30,849 nucleotides of DNA, from assembly GCA_002294665.1 (NCBI GenBank), contig DBFQ01000019.1:71194-102042 (forward strand), written 5' to 3'. Position 1 is the first letter of the stretch. Each line of letters opens with the position of its first letter. Under the pieces are notes generated by a model, which did no database searches, was not told the origin of the DNA, and saw only the letters and a list, made by a program, of their open reading frames with translations. Below are positions 1 to 6,322 of this stretch, in pieces. The position numbers and the translations under genes are program-made. Source of the DNA: Candidatus Aminicenantes bacterium UBA876 (GTDB lineage: Bacteria > Acidobacteriota > Aminicenantia > UBA2199).

Positions 1-965
1 TTCAGGAGGCTTGCGGCCTCAGCATCCAGAGGCTGATTGAAACCGACGATGCCGCCGAAGGCGGAAACCGGGTCGGCCTCCAGAGCCGCGGCGAAGGCGG
101 ACGCCAGTTGATTCCCGGTTGCCGCGCCGCATGGATTCTGGTGCTTGACGATCACGCTGAAGGGATCACTTTGCTGAAAGCGGCTCAGTACCTCCCAAAC
201 CATGGTCGCGTCCAGAATATTGTTGAAGGACAGGTCTTTCCCCTGCCACTGGCGCATGCGTTTCAGGGGTGACCGGGCCGAGGTGAGGAAAAGCCCGGCG
301 GCCTGATGGGGGTTCTCCCCATAGCGCAGGTCCAAGTGCTTGCGACCGGTGATGGTCATGGTGGATGTGGCGGGGGAATCGAGTGCCCCGAAATAGCCGG
401 CGATCAGGGCGTCATAGTGAGCGGTAGCCGCAAAGGCCTTGGCGGCAAGGTGTTTCCGCGACAATGGATCCAGGCCTCCTTCTGCGGCCAGTTTGCGGCA
501 AACGGGTAAATAATCGGCCGCGTCCACAACCACGGTTACGCGCGCGTGGTTCTTGGCGGCGGCGCGAACCATGGAAGGACCGCCGATATCGATTTTTTCA
601 ACCATTTCCGGCTCTTTTGCACGAGTGTCCTCGAGAGCTTTTTCAAACGGATAGAAATTCACCATCACCAGTTCGATGAAGCCGCCGCCCAATTCCTCTA
701 ATGCCCGGTGATGATCGGGAATATCACGCGCCAGGATCGGGCCGAAGATCATCGGGTGAAGGGTTTTTACGCGTCCGTCAAGAATTTGGGGAAATCCCGT
801 GATCTGATTCACTTCCGTAACGGGGATGCCGTGGGAACGCAGGTGCGCGGCCGTCCCTCCGGTGGAAAGAATTTCCCAATTATGCTCGTGCAGGATCCGG
901 GCCGCCGTTTCGATATCATGTTTATCATACACACTGATCAATGCTCGTTTCTGCTGTGCCGGCAT
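1..965 (-). CDS. purH: Bifunctional AICAR transformylase / IMP cyclohydrolase, 5' part (3' end outside window)
   Basis: PurH catalyses the last two steps of de novo IMP synthesis: formylation of AICAR with 10-formyl-THF, then ring closure. The frame is open from an ATG at 965 to the window edge (321 codons), so the C-terminus is missing. The N-terminal MGS-like cyclohydrolase domain begins with ALISVYDK and contains STGGTA. The start of the transformylase domain follows, with RYGENPHQ and the KHQNPCGAA motif that carries the catalytic Lys-His pair. An AAGGAG Shine-Dalgarno sequence lies 8 bases before the ATG. The gene is divergent from the transglycosylase gene and has its own extended -10 promoter and a leader hairpin (separate entries). 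The family assignment is certain. Confidence 0.97.
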   Translation of the reverse strand, partial: MPAQQKRALISVYDKHDIETAARILHEHNWEILSTGGTAAHLRSHGIPVTEVNQITGFPQILDGRVKTLHPMIFGPILARDIPDHHRALEELGGGFIELVMVNFYPFEKALEDTRAKEPEMVEKIDIGGPSMVRAAAKNHARVTVVVDAADYLPVCRKLAAEGGLDPLSRKHLAAKAFAATAHYDALIAGYFGALDSPATSTMTITGRKHLDLRYGENPHQAAGLFLTSARSPLKRMRQWQGKDLSFNNILDATMVWEVLSRFQQSDPFSVIVKHQNPCGAATGNQLASAFAAALEADPVSAFGGIVGFNQPLDAEAASLL

Positions 966-985
966 CTTATTCACTCCTTGGAAAT

Positions 986-1005
986 CTCGCATCGAAGGAT
1001 GCGAG
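986..1005 (-). other. 8-bp leader hairpin of purH mRNA
   Basis: CTCGCATC and GATGCGAG form a perfect 8-bp stem around a 4-base loop. The hairpin begins about two bases after the predicted purH transcription start and ends about 20 bases before the ATG, just upstream of the ribosome-binding site. No U-tract follows, so it is not a classical terminator. A 5' stabilising stem-loop or a protein-binding leader element are both possible. Confidence 0.6.
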
Positions 1006-1013
1006 CCATCCTG

Positions 1014-1022
1014 ATTCTAGCA
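1014..1022 (-). promoter_or_regulatory. Extended -10 promoter of purH
   Basis: On the minus strand TG-C-TAGAAT matches an extended -10 element (5 of 6 in the hexamer) with no good -35. Transcription would start near 1007, giving a leader of about 41 bases that contains the hairpin. The glycosyltransferase promoter at 2507-2515 has nearly the same context (ATATGCTA.AAT). Confidence 0.55.
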
Positions 1023-1162
1023 TATCCGGCAAGTGGTCGCATCATGAACTTTCGGCCTCGTTTCCGCGCAGGCATGCGTGTGGTTTGCAATGACTTGCAT
1101 CCGGAATCGATCTGTGGTAAAGTATGATCTCGCCAGATCCTTCCGGTACAAATCCACAAAAA

Positions 1163-1191
1163 TTGACATATTTAGTGTGTTCTGGTAAAAT
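1163..1191 (+). promoter_or_regulatory. Sigma-70 type promoter of the lytic transglycosylase gene
   Basis: A perfect TTGACA (1163-1168) and TAAAAT (1186-1191, 5 of 6) are separated by 17 bases. The start would be near 1198, about 36 bases before the ATG at 1234. A 7-bp inverted repeat overlaps the spacer and the start region (next entry). Confidence 0.75.
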
Positions 1192-1199
1192 TCACACTA
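1173..1199. promoter_or_regulatory. Inverted repeat TAGTGTG-N13-CACACTA, probable operator
   Basis: The two perfect 7-bp arms are at 1173-1179 and 1193-1199, with centres 20 bases apart (about two helical turns). They flank the -10 box of the promoter at 1163-1191, which suits a dimeric repressor that blocks RNA polymerase. The protein that binds is unknown. Confidence 0.5.
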
Positions 1200-1233
1200 T
1201 ATTTGTACCATAAGGGAGAGCAGGGAGGTGGAA

Positions 1234-1821
1234 ATGAGGAATAGGAAATTCCTTTACCTGTTGGTGCCATGTGTGATGGCATTTGCCGTTCTGTTTGCGG
1301 CATTGGTCGATGTGGCACGGGAGAATGAAACAAATTTTTTCACGGCGGAGGCGTTGCGCGCCCGCCTGGAGAAAACCGAGAAAGAATTATCCTCACTGCG
1401 TACAACAACTGCTCAAACCGGTTTGCTCCGTTATCGGGACAGTGTGTTCCGCAAGCGTGAACCGGAATTCGCCAATATCATTGAAGTCGTCTATCACAAA
1501 AGCCGGCAATACGGGGTTGACCCCGATCTGGTCATGAGCATGATCCAGGTGGAAAGCGATTTTCGTCCCGACGCCGTATCCAATGCGGGAGCATACGGGC
1601 TGATGCAGATCAACTATTCAGTATGGAAAGATGAATTGGCCATCAACTCCACGCGACTTTTTGAAATCACCTATAATATCGATCTTGGAGTCCGCATCCT
1701 CAAGCATTATCTCCAGGTGGCCAGGGGCGATGTCATGCGCGCGCTTCACCTTTACAACAACGGATATCTCTTCAACAACGAAAACTACAAGTACAAGGTC
1801 GCCAGCTCAATCTATTACTGA
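1234..1821 (+). CDS. Membrane-anchored lytic transglycosylase (SLT domain)
   Basis: This is a 195-residue peptidoglycan lytic transglycosylase of the SLT/GH23 type, which would cleave MurNAc-GlcNAc bonds with formation of anhydro-MurNAc. Residues 5-27 form one hydrophobic segment (signal anchor). A short helical stretch follows, then the SLT domain from about residue 80. The catalytic glutamate is E107 in the motif IQVESDF, followed by the family's AYGLMQI and a late ALHLYNNG stretch. ATG 1234 is chosen because GGGAGG lies 5 bases before it; a GTG at 1228 is in frame but overlaps that sequence. The gene stands alone under a strong promoter with a possible operator. It probably acts on the periplasmic face of the inner membrane. 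Confidence 0.88.
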   Translation: MRNRKFLYLLVPCVMAFAVLFAALVDVARENETNFFTAEALRARLEKTEKELSSLRTTTAQTGLLRYRDSVFRKREPEFANIIEVVYHKSRQYGVDPDLVMSMIQVESDFRPDAVSNAGAYGLMQINYSVWKDELAINSTRLFEITYNIDLGVRILKHYLQVARGDVMRALHLYNNGYLFNNENYKYKVASSIYY

Positions 1822-1890
1822 TTCTTCCCCGTGTATCTGTGGCGGTTCCGTCTAGCCTGCGTTGCTTACAAGATTGTCGCGAAATGCAGG

Positions 1891-2358
1891 TCAGTTGCCG
1901 GATTTGACCCGGGGGGAGCGGGTGAATGTTCCGTTGCAGAACACGATGTCATAATTGAAGTGACTCAGATCGCTGACGCGATAAAAGTCCGTGGGAGGCT
2001 CCGGGCCGGTGTTACCGTCCCTGCCCAGAGATATCACGGAATAGGTTAATTCTCCAGCGGAGTATCGCAGCGGGAACCCCCAGCCATCGCGGGTGGGGAA
2101 CGTTTTCAGGTAGTAATTGTTGAACCAGGGCTGGTTCAACTGGGACACGGTTCCGGAGATATTGGGCACGCTGGCGTTGTCGACCACGTAGGATGTAACC
2201 GCCTGACCGATGGTACGGATATCGTTCAGGGTGGCGGTCTGTCGTGATCGTTGCAGCGCGACCAACAGGTTGGGGATGGCCAGCGCCGCCACAATGCCGA
2301 TGATGGCCACCACGATCAGCAGTTCAATCAGGGTAAATCCCCGTTGATCATGTATCAT
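1891..2358 (-). CDS. Type II secretion GspG-like / type IV pilin-like prepilin
   Basis: The 155-residue product begins with a short basic leader ending at RG, followed by FTLIELLIVVAIIGIVAALAIPNLL. This is the canonical class III signal cleaved and N-methylated by prepilin peptidase, with Glu at mature position 5. The C-terminal part has GWGFPLRY and SLGRDGNTG, the calcium-loop-like signature seen in GspG-type pseudopilins. ATG 2358 is chosen because GGAG lies about 8 bases upstream and because prepilin leaders are short; the open frame extends further upstream but that part is not pilin-like. No other secretion or pilus gene is nearby, so it is an orphan pseudopilin. Whether it serves a T2SS or a pilus cannot be told. 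Confidence 0.85.
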   Translation of the reverse strand: MIHDQRGFTLIELLIVVAIIGIVAALAIPNLLVALQRSRQTATLNDIRTIGQAVTSYVVDNASVPNISGTVSQLNQPWFNNYYLKTFPTRDGWGFPLRYSAGELTYSVISLGRDGNTGPEPPTDFYRVSDLSHFNYDIVFCNGTFTRSPRVKSGN

Positions 2359-2470
2359 GTTTTCCACTCCGTTTGTCATGTGAAAAACTGAAGCATTTTT
2401 GCGGCCAAATCCGGATTCTAATTGATTAGCGGGCGTGATGGTGTCATGAGTACACGCAAAGCAGATGCAG

Positions 2471-2487
2471 GTGACAAAATTTGTCAC
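2471..2487. promoter_or_regulatory. 17-bp perfect palindrome upstream of the glycosyltransferase promoter
   Basis: GTGACAAAATTTGTCAC is two 8-bp arms around one central base. It is centred about 43 bases upstream of the predicted start of the glycosyltransferase transcript, where class II activators bind, and that promoter has no recognisable -35 box. It lies between the divergent pilin-like gene and the glycosyltransferase gene, so it could affect both. The spacing GTGA-N9-TCAC differs from the CRP consensus (N6). Confidence 0.55.
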
Positions 2488-2506
2488 TAAGGGGCCCGGC
2501 GGGATA

Positions 2507-2515
2507 TGCTATAAT
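2507..2515 (+). promoter_or_regulatory. Extended -10 promoter of the glycosyltransferase gene
   Basis: TGCTATAAT is a perfect extended -10. The ATG is at 2525, only 9 bases after the hexamer, so transcription (near 2522) would start within about three bases of the start codon. No Shine-Dalgarno sequence precedes the ATG. This predicts a leaderless or nearly leaderless mRNA. Confidence 0.6.
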
Positions 2516-2524
2516 GACAAAATC

Positions 2525-3733
2525 ATGTACAGAGTCGGCATAGTTGTGCAGCGCTACGGCCTTGAGATTAACGGTGGCGCTGAGTATCATGCGCGCCTCA
2601 TCGCTGAAAGGATACGCAGCGATGTGGCTGTGGAAGTGTTTACCACCACGGCCATTAATTACGTAACCTGGGCGCATCATTATCCAGAGGGCAGTTGTGA
2701 AATAAACGGCATACCGGTCCACCGGTTCCGGGTTGAACGCGAAAGGGACCCGCGGCGTTTCGGCGAGATCCAATCCCTGGTTTTTGAGCGGGAACACCGG
2801 ATGGAAGATGAATCCGCCTGGCTTGAAGAAGAGGGACCGTTGGTTCCCGATCTACTGGAAACCCTCGCCGCGCGGCAGCATGAATTCGATTGGTTTGTCT
2901 TCTTCTCTTACCGCTACTACCATTCCTGGCATGGCGTAAACCGGTTTCGCGACAAGGCCATCCTGGTACCCACGGCCGAGCATGATCCCGTGCTGTACCT
3001 GCGTATGTTCCGTGATACATTCCGCTTGCCGGGGGCGATCGTATACAATTCCCCTGAAGAAAAATCCCTGATCAACCGCGTATCCGACAATAGGAACGTC
3101 CCGGGACTGGTCGTTGGTGTCGGTTCGGAGATCCCGCAACATTTTGATGTCCGGGGATTTCGTGATCGCCATGACATTCATGCGCCCTACGCGGTTTATA
3201 TCGGACGCCTGGACGAGAACAAGGGGGTTCCGGAACTGCTCGATTTTTATACATCAATGGATCGGGAGCAGCAACCGGAATGCCACCTGGTGTTGATCGG
3301 AAAAGCCTGGATTCCGGTTCCCGAGCACCCCCGGATTCACTATCTGGGATTCATGCCGGACCATGAGAAATTCAATGCATTGAAAGGGAGCCTTTTCCTG
3401 ATTAATCCCTCGCAGTTTGAATCGTTGTCCATGGTGACGCTGGAGTCCTGGGCGCTGGAAAAACCCGCCATGGTGAACGGACGCACCGAGGTGCTCCGCG
3501 GCCAATGCATTCGCAGCAATGCCGGTCTATGGTATACCGATTACGCGGAGTTTGTCGCCGTATGGAAGCGATTGAGCCTCGATGAATCCCTGCGTGCGCG
3601 CTTGGGAAGCAATGGCGCCGGTTTTTTTCAACGCCACTACAGCTGGCCGGTGATTCGCGGCAAGTACAAAAAGATCTTCGCTACTCTGGCCGCCGGGCAG
3701 AATGCATCATCCGCTTCAGGTGTTTCGGTTTGA
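2525..3733 (+). CDS. Glycosyltransferase family 4 (GT-B fold)
   Basis: A 402-residue GT4-like glycosyltransferase. The N-terminal half has YRVGIVVQRYG and a glycine loop (INGGAEYH, about residues 15-22) that contacts the acceptor in GT-B enzymes. The C-terminal nucleotide-sugar domain begins with YAVYIGRLDENKG (about 222-234) and contains LGFMP and the EX7E pair E299/E307 within FESLSMVTLE. ATG 2525 is chosen over an upstream in-frame ATG at 2465 because the palindrome and the -10 box lie between them and homology begins here. Donor and acceptor cannot be deduced; a role in envelope polysaccharide synthesis is plausible. Its 3' end overlaps queF by 18 bases tail to tail. Confidence 0.85.
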   Translation: MYRVGIVVQRYGLEINGGAEYHARLIAERIRSDVAVEVFTTTAINYVTWAHHYPEGSCEINGIPVHRFRVERERDPRRFGEIQSLVFEREHRMEDESAWLEEEGPLVPDLLETLAARQHEFDWFVFFSYRYYHSWHGVNRFRDKAILVPTAEHDPVLYLRMFRDTFRLPGAIVYNSPEEKSLINRVSDNRNVPGLVVGVGSEIPQHFDVRGFRDRHDIHAPYAVYIGRLDENKGVPELLDFYTSMDREQQPECHLVLIGKAWIPVPEHPRIHYLGFMPDHEKFNALKGSLFLINPSQFESLSMVTLESWALEKPAMVNGRTEVLRGQCIRSNAGLWYTDYAEFVAVWKRLSLDESLRARLGSNGAGFFQRHYSWPVIRGKYKKIFATLAAGQNASSASGVSV

Positions 3734-4135
3734 AGCGGATCGGTAATTTGACGTAATCGTGGAAGACAATCCGCCCCGGGGGGTGAATACCGCTTCCACT
3801 TCGAGTTCCAGCGGCTCGAGCAATGCCACCAGGTGATCTCGAATCAGGCGGGTCAGGCGCTCGTAGAAAATCCCCGTCTGTCGAAACTGCAGCAAATAGT
3901 ATTTCAGTGATTTCAATTCCACGATTTTTTCCCGGGGTACATAGCGAATGCGGATTGTGCCGTAATCAGGCAGCCCGGTGCGGGGACACAATGAGGTGAA
4001 TTCCGGTTGCGAGATCTCGATCCGGGTCTGCGAATCCGGCGGAGAGAACGGCAGTGCCTCAAGTACATCAGGGTTTATATGGCTTTCCGGACGGCGCATT
4101 TGTTTTAAATCTTCGGTAATGCGATTCATGGGCAT
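3716..4135 (-). CDS. queF: NADPH-dependent 7-cyano-7-deazaguanine reductase
   Basis: QueF reduces preQ0 to preQ1 in queuosine tRNA modification. The 139-residue product is of the short type I (unimodular) class. It contains FTSLCPRTGLPDYG, which holds the cysteine that forms the thioimide and the general-acid aspartate, the family's VELKSLKYY substrate motif, and FTPRGG near the end. ATG 4135 is chosen because GGGAG lies about 6-7 bases upstream; the frame is open further upstream (to 4288) but that sequence lacks family similarity. A weak promoter-like pair (TTGCAG-17-TACACT, minus strand, 4207-4179) lies upstream. No other queuosine gene is in the window. Confidence 0.93.
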   Translation of the reverse strand: MPMNRITEDLKQMRRPESHINPDVLEALPFSPPDSQTRIEISQPEFTSLCPRTGLPDYGTIRIRYVPREKIVELKSLKYYLLQFRQTGIFYERLTRLIRDHLVALLEPLELEVEAVFTPRGGLSSTITSNYRSASNRNT

Positions 4136-4237
4136 TTGCCACTCCCGTGAGTCACCCTGGCGGGTTTCTCCGGGGAAAAGTGTACGGGATTTTTTGGCTT
4201 GCTGCAAGTATTCGACTGGATACAATGGCTGATTATC

Positions 4238-4266
4238 TTGACTCCATGGCGATATTCTGCTATTCT
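4238..4266 (+). promoter_or_regulatory. Promoter at the head of the twelve-gene plus-strand run
   Basis: TTGACT (4238-4243, 5 of 6) and TATTCT (4261-4266, 4 of 6, preceded by TGC) are separated by 17 bases. The start would be near 4273. Downstream genes up to 14510 are so tightly spaced that this could be the main promoter of the whole run. Confidence 0.55.
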
Positions 4267-4328
4267 CACTACCCTGTGAAAATTGCAAGACTGAATATAC
4301 ATCCGAGTGATTTCAGGAGAAATCGGAA

Positions 4329-5243
4329 GTGATCAGAGTCCTGTTGGCAGGAAACCTGAATGCCGGAATGGCAGAAGACCTGAGATCAATTCCCGAATTT
4401 GAAATCCAGGAGATCGATGACTTTTCCAATCTTGCAGCGGAATCAGAGTTTGCGCATGTTGATGCGGTCGTAGTGGATGACCGCACTCCGGTCAAGCGGG
4501 ATTTCCTGCAGAGAGCCGCGCAATTGCGGCTGCTGATTCGAACCGCGAGCAATCCGGGAGAAATCGACCTGGAATACGCCGGAGGCAAAGGCATTTACGT
4601 GCGTTGCACGCCTTTTGCGACATCCGCATCGGTGGCCGCTTACACCTTGGCGTTGATTCTGGCCTGTCTCTATCGAATCGGCCCCGCTTACCATGACTTG
4701 CACGCCGAAAGTGATTCTGTTCATGATACGTTTTCCGGCTGTCAGAAAGAAGAGAAACTGACCCTCGGGATAGTCGGGTTCGGACGCATCGGAAGTGAGG
4801 TCGGCCGCAGGGCGTTTAACCTGGGAATGGAAATCCTTTACTGCGATATCGAAGAAGTTCAACCCGGATTTCCCGCCAGAAGATTGCCGCTCGAGCACCT
4901 GCTGGCATGCGCGGACATCGTGAGTCTGCATCTGCCTTCTACGCCCGACACCCGCAACCTGCTCCATGCCATGAATCTTTCACGCATGAAACCTTCAGCC
5001 ATTCTGGTGGACCTCTCTGCGCCCGGTGTCGTTGACGCCGGCGCGGTGTTGGATGCCGTGCGTTCGGGGGCGTTGTCGGCGTCCGCTCTGGATGGTTGCG
5101 CGCTGCCGCAGGACTTGAGAGAGGCGGCGGCGGAAATCGCCGGGGTTTATCCGGTGAACAGCGGCGCTTATCTTTGCGGACCCCGACTGGAACAGTCCAG
5201 CAATGATGTGATTTCCATTCTAAAAGAGTTCTTTAATGTTTAG
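4329..5243 (+). CDS. D-2-hydroxyacid dehydrogenase-like protein lacking catalytic residues
   Basis: The 304-residue protein has the layout of the D-isomer 2-hydroxyacid dehydrogenase family (relatives of SerA). The Rossmann motif LGIVGFGRIGSEVG is intact (about residues 141-154), a likely NAD-binding aspartate follows in YCDIE, and ADIVSLHLPSTPDT matches the family. The catalytic positions are not conserved: the segment that normally reads N-A-S-R-G is DLSAPG (no Arg), the Glu region reads ALDGCALPQ, and the TPH histidine segment reads NSGAYLCGP. It is therefore probably a non-catalytic NAD-binding protein or has a changed chemistry. The start is a GTG 9 bases after AGGAG. It lies 12 bases before the pterin-binding gene, so they are likely translated from one message. 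Confidence 0.8.
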   Translation: MIRVLLAGNLNAGMAEDLRSIPEFEIQEIDDFSNLAAESEFAHVDAVVVDDRTPVKRDFLQRAAQLRLLIRTASNPGEIDLEYAGGKGIYVRCTPFATSASVAAYTLALILACLYRIGPAYHDLHAESDSVHDTFSGCQKEEKLTLGIVGFGRIGSEVGRRAFNLGMEILYCDIEEVQPGFPARRLPLEHLLACADIVSLHLPSTPDTRNLLHAMNLSRMKPSAILVDLSAPGVVDAGAVLDAVRSGALSASALDGCALPQDLREAAAEIAGVYPVNSGAYLCGPRLEQSSNDVISILKEFFNV

Positions 5244-5255
5244 GAAGCAGGCACA

Positions 5256-6074
5256 ATGATCACCATTATCGGTAATTCACTCAATTCAGGCAACAAGAAA
5301 GTGCTGGACAAGATGAACAAGATGGATGTGGAATTCATCCGGCGAGAAACCCAGCACCAGTTGGCAAACGGGGCGGAGTACATCGAACTCAATGCGATGC
5401 CGCTTCTGCACCAGGAAAGGCCCTTCTTGCGCAAAGTGATCCCCATGGTCGAAGATTTGGGCGCGCGCGTGTTTGTGCGCAGCGAAAACATCGCGACGCT
5501 GGTCGAAGCCATTGAGATCGCCCGTAATGAACTCATTGTGGGCGACATCGAGTTCAATTTGGAAAAAGTCGAAGCCATCTGTAAAGCCATCGAGGCTTCG
5601 CCGAAAACCGTGCATATCGTGGCGTTGACACGCGAAGATCCGCGGGATAATGATATTTACCCCGAGAAATCCCTGCTGGTGGCGCAGAGATATGTGGATG
5701 CCCTGCTGGACAGGGGGATCAGCAGGAAGCAGATTCTGCTGGACCCCATCATTCAGCCGCTGGAAGAAAACTTTTCCCATGGGAAAACCTTTTTAAAGAC
5801 CCTTGATCTGTTTAAAATGGATTTTCCCCAGGTGAAAACAATCGGAAACCTGACCGATCTTTCCTACGGATTACCGCGTCGATTCATGCTCACAGCCTAT
5901 TTTCTGTCTCTGGCCATCTCGCGGGGGCTGGATTATATCGTTTTGAACGTGATGGACAAATCGGTGCAGGAAGCGACGGTGTCGACATTGTCGATTATCG
6001 GCAGGGACCGGAACCTGCAGAATTACCTGAAATTTTGCCGCAATAAGAAGGAAGCCCGGCAACGGCAGATTTAA
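5256..6074 (+). CDS. Pterin-binding domain protein, methyltetrahydrofolate:corrinoid methyltransferase-like
   Basis: The 272-residue product is a TIM-barrel protein of the DHPS/MeTr pterin-binding superfamily, similar in layout to AcsE. Its start, a repeated pattern of EFIRRETQHQLANGAEYIELNA, then LLDPIIQPL and IGNLTDLSYGLPRRFMLTAYFLSLAISRGLDYIVLN correspond to the family's (G)ADYIDVNA, (I)DPL, and N-x-S-GLP-R blocks. Departures are visible: the pterin-region Asp is Glu (IELNA) and the usual CIDS segment is VRS. No corrinoid protein or acetyl-CoA synthase gene is nearby, so the methyl acceptor is unknown. AGGAAGCAGG precedes the ATG. It is placed between the degenerate dehydrogenase and DUF465. 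Confidence 0.75.
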   Translation: MITIIGNSLNSGNKKVLDKMNKMDVEFIRRETQHQLANGAEYIELNAMPLLHQERPFLRKVIPMVEDLGARVFVRSENIATLVEAIEIARNELIVGDIEFNLEKVEAICKAIEASPKTVHIVALTREDPRDNDIYPEKSLLVAQRYVDALLDRGISRKQILLDPIIQPLEENFSHGKTFLKTLDLFKMDFPQVKTIGNLTDLSYGLPRRFMLTAYFLSLAISRGLDYIVLNVMDKSVQEATVSTLSIIGRDRNLQNYLKFCRNKKEARQRQI

Positions 6075-6076
6075 GC

Positions 6077-6322
6077 ATGGAAGATCAGCGCATAAAAGAG
6101 ATCCTGATTGAGAAAGACAGTGAATTCAGGCGTTTGTTTATAGAACACCAGGAGTTTCAGCAGCAGATCGATGATTTGTCCGGAGCCGGAAGCGGCACCG
6201 AGACGGAATTGATTCATGTCAGGGAATTGAAAAAACGCAAACTCCTGATCAAGGACGCCATGCAGCGAATGATTGCGGCTTACCGCGTGCGTATCGATTC
6301 TCCAGGGGACAGGTGCCCATGA
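6077..6322 (+). CDS. DUF465 (YdcH-like) small protein
   Basis: An 81-residue, highly charged, helical protein of the DUF465 family. The pattern F-x2-L-x3-H at residues 18-25 and ELKKRKLLIKDAM near residues 50-62 is the family signature. DUF465 proteins fold as short antiparallel helical hairpins of unknown function. The gene begins two bases after the previous stop and its TGA overlaps the ATG of pssA (ATGA), which indicates translational coupling. Confidence 0.8.
   Translation: MEDQRIKEILIEKDSEFRRLFIEHQEFQQQIDDLSGAGSGTETELIHVRELKKRKLLIKDAMQRMIAAYRVRIDSPGDRCP

Noticed and set aside
986..1005. purH riboswitch or attenuator
   Set aside because: Only one hairpin is visible, with no second competing structure and no T-tract; no known purine riboswitch core is present.
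2359..2487. Longer N-terminus for the pilin-like protein
   Set aside because: Class III prepilin leaders are short, and the ribosome-binding site precedes ATG 2358.
2471..2487. CRP or FNR binding site
   Set aside because: The half-sites are 9 bases apart (GTGA-N9-TCAC) instead of 6, and FNR's TTGAT-N4-ATCAA is absent; kept only as an unassigned palindrome.
4136..4288. Longer QueF (190 residues) from 4288
   Set aside because: The extension lacks family similarity, and GGGAG precedes ATG 4135; type I QueF proteins are short.
5286..5780. 164-codon antisense frame in the pterin-binding gene
   Set aside because: No domain, and the plus strand carries a clear family pattern.
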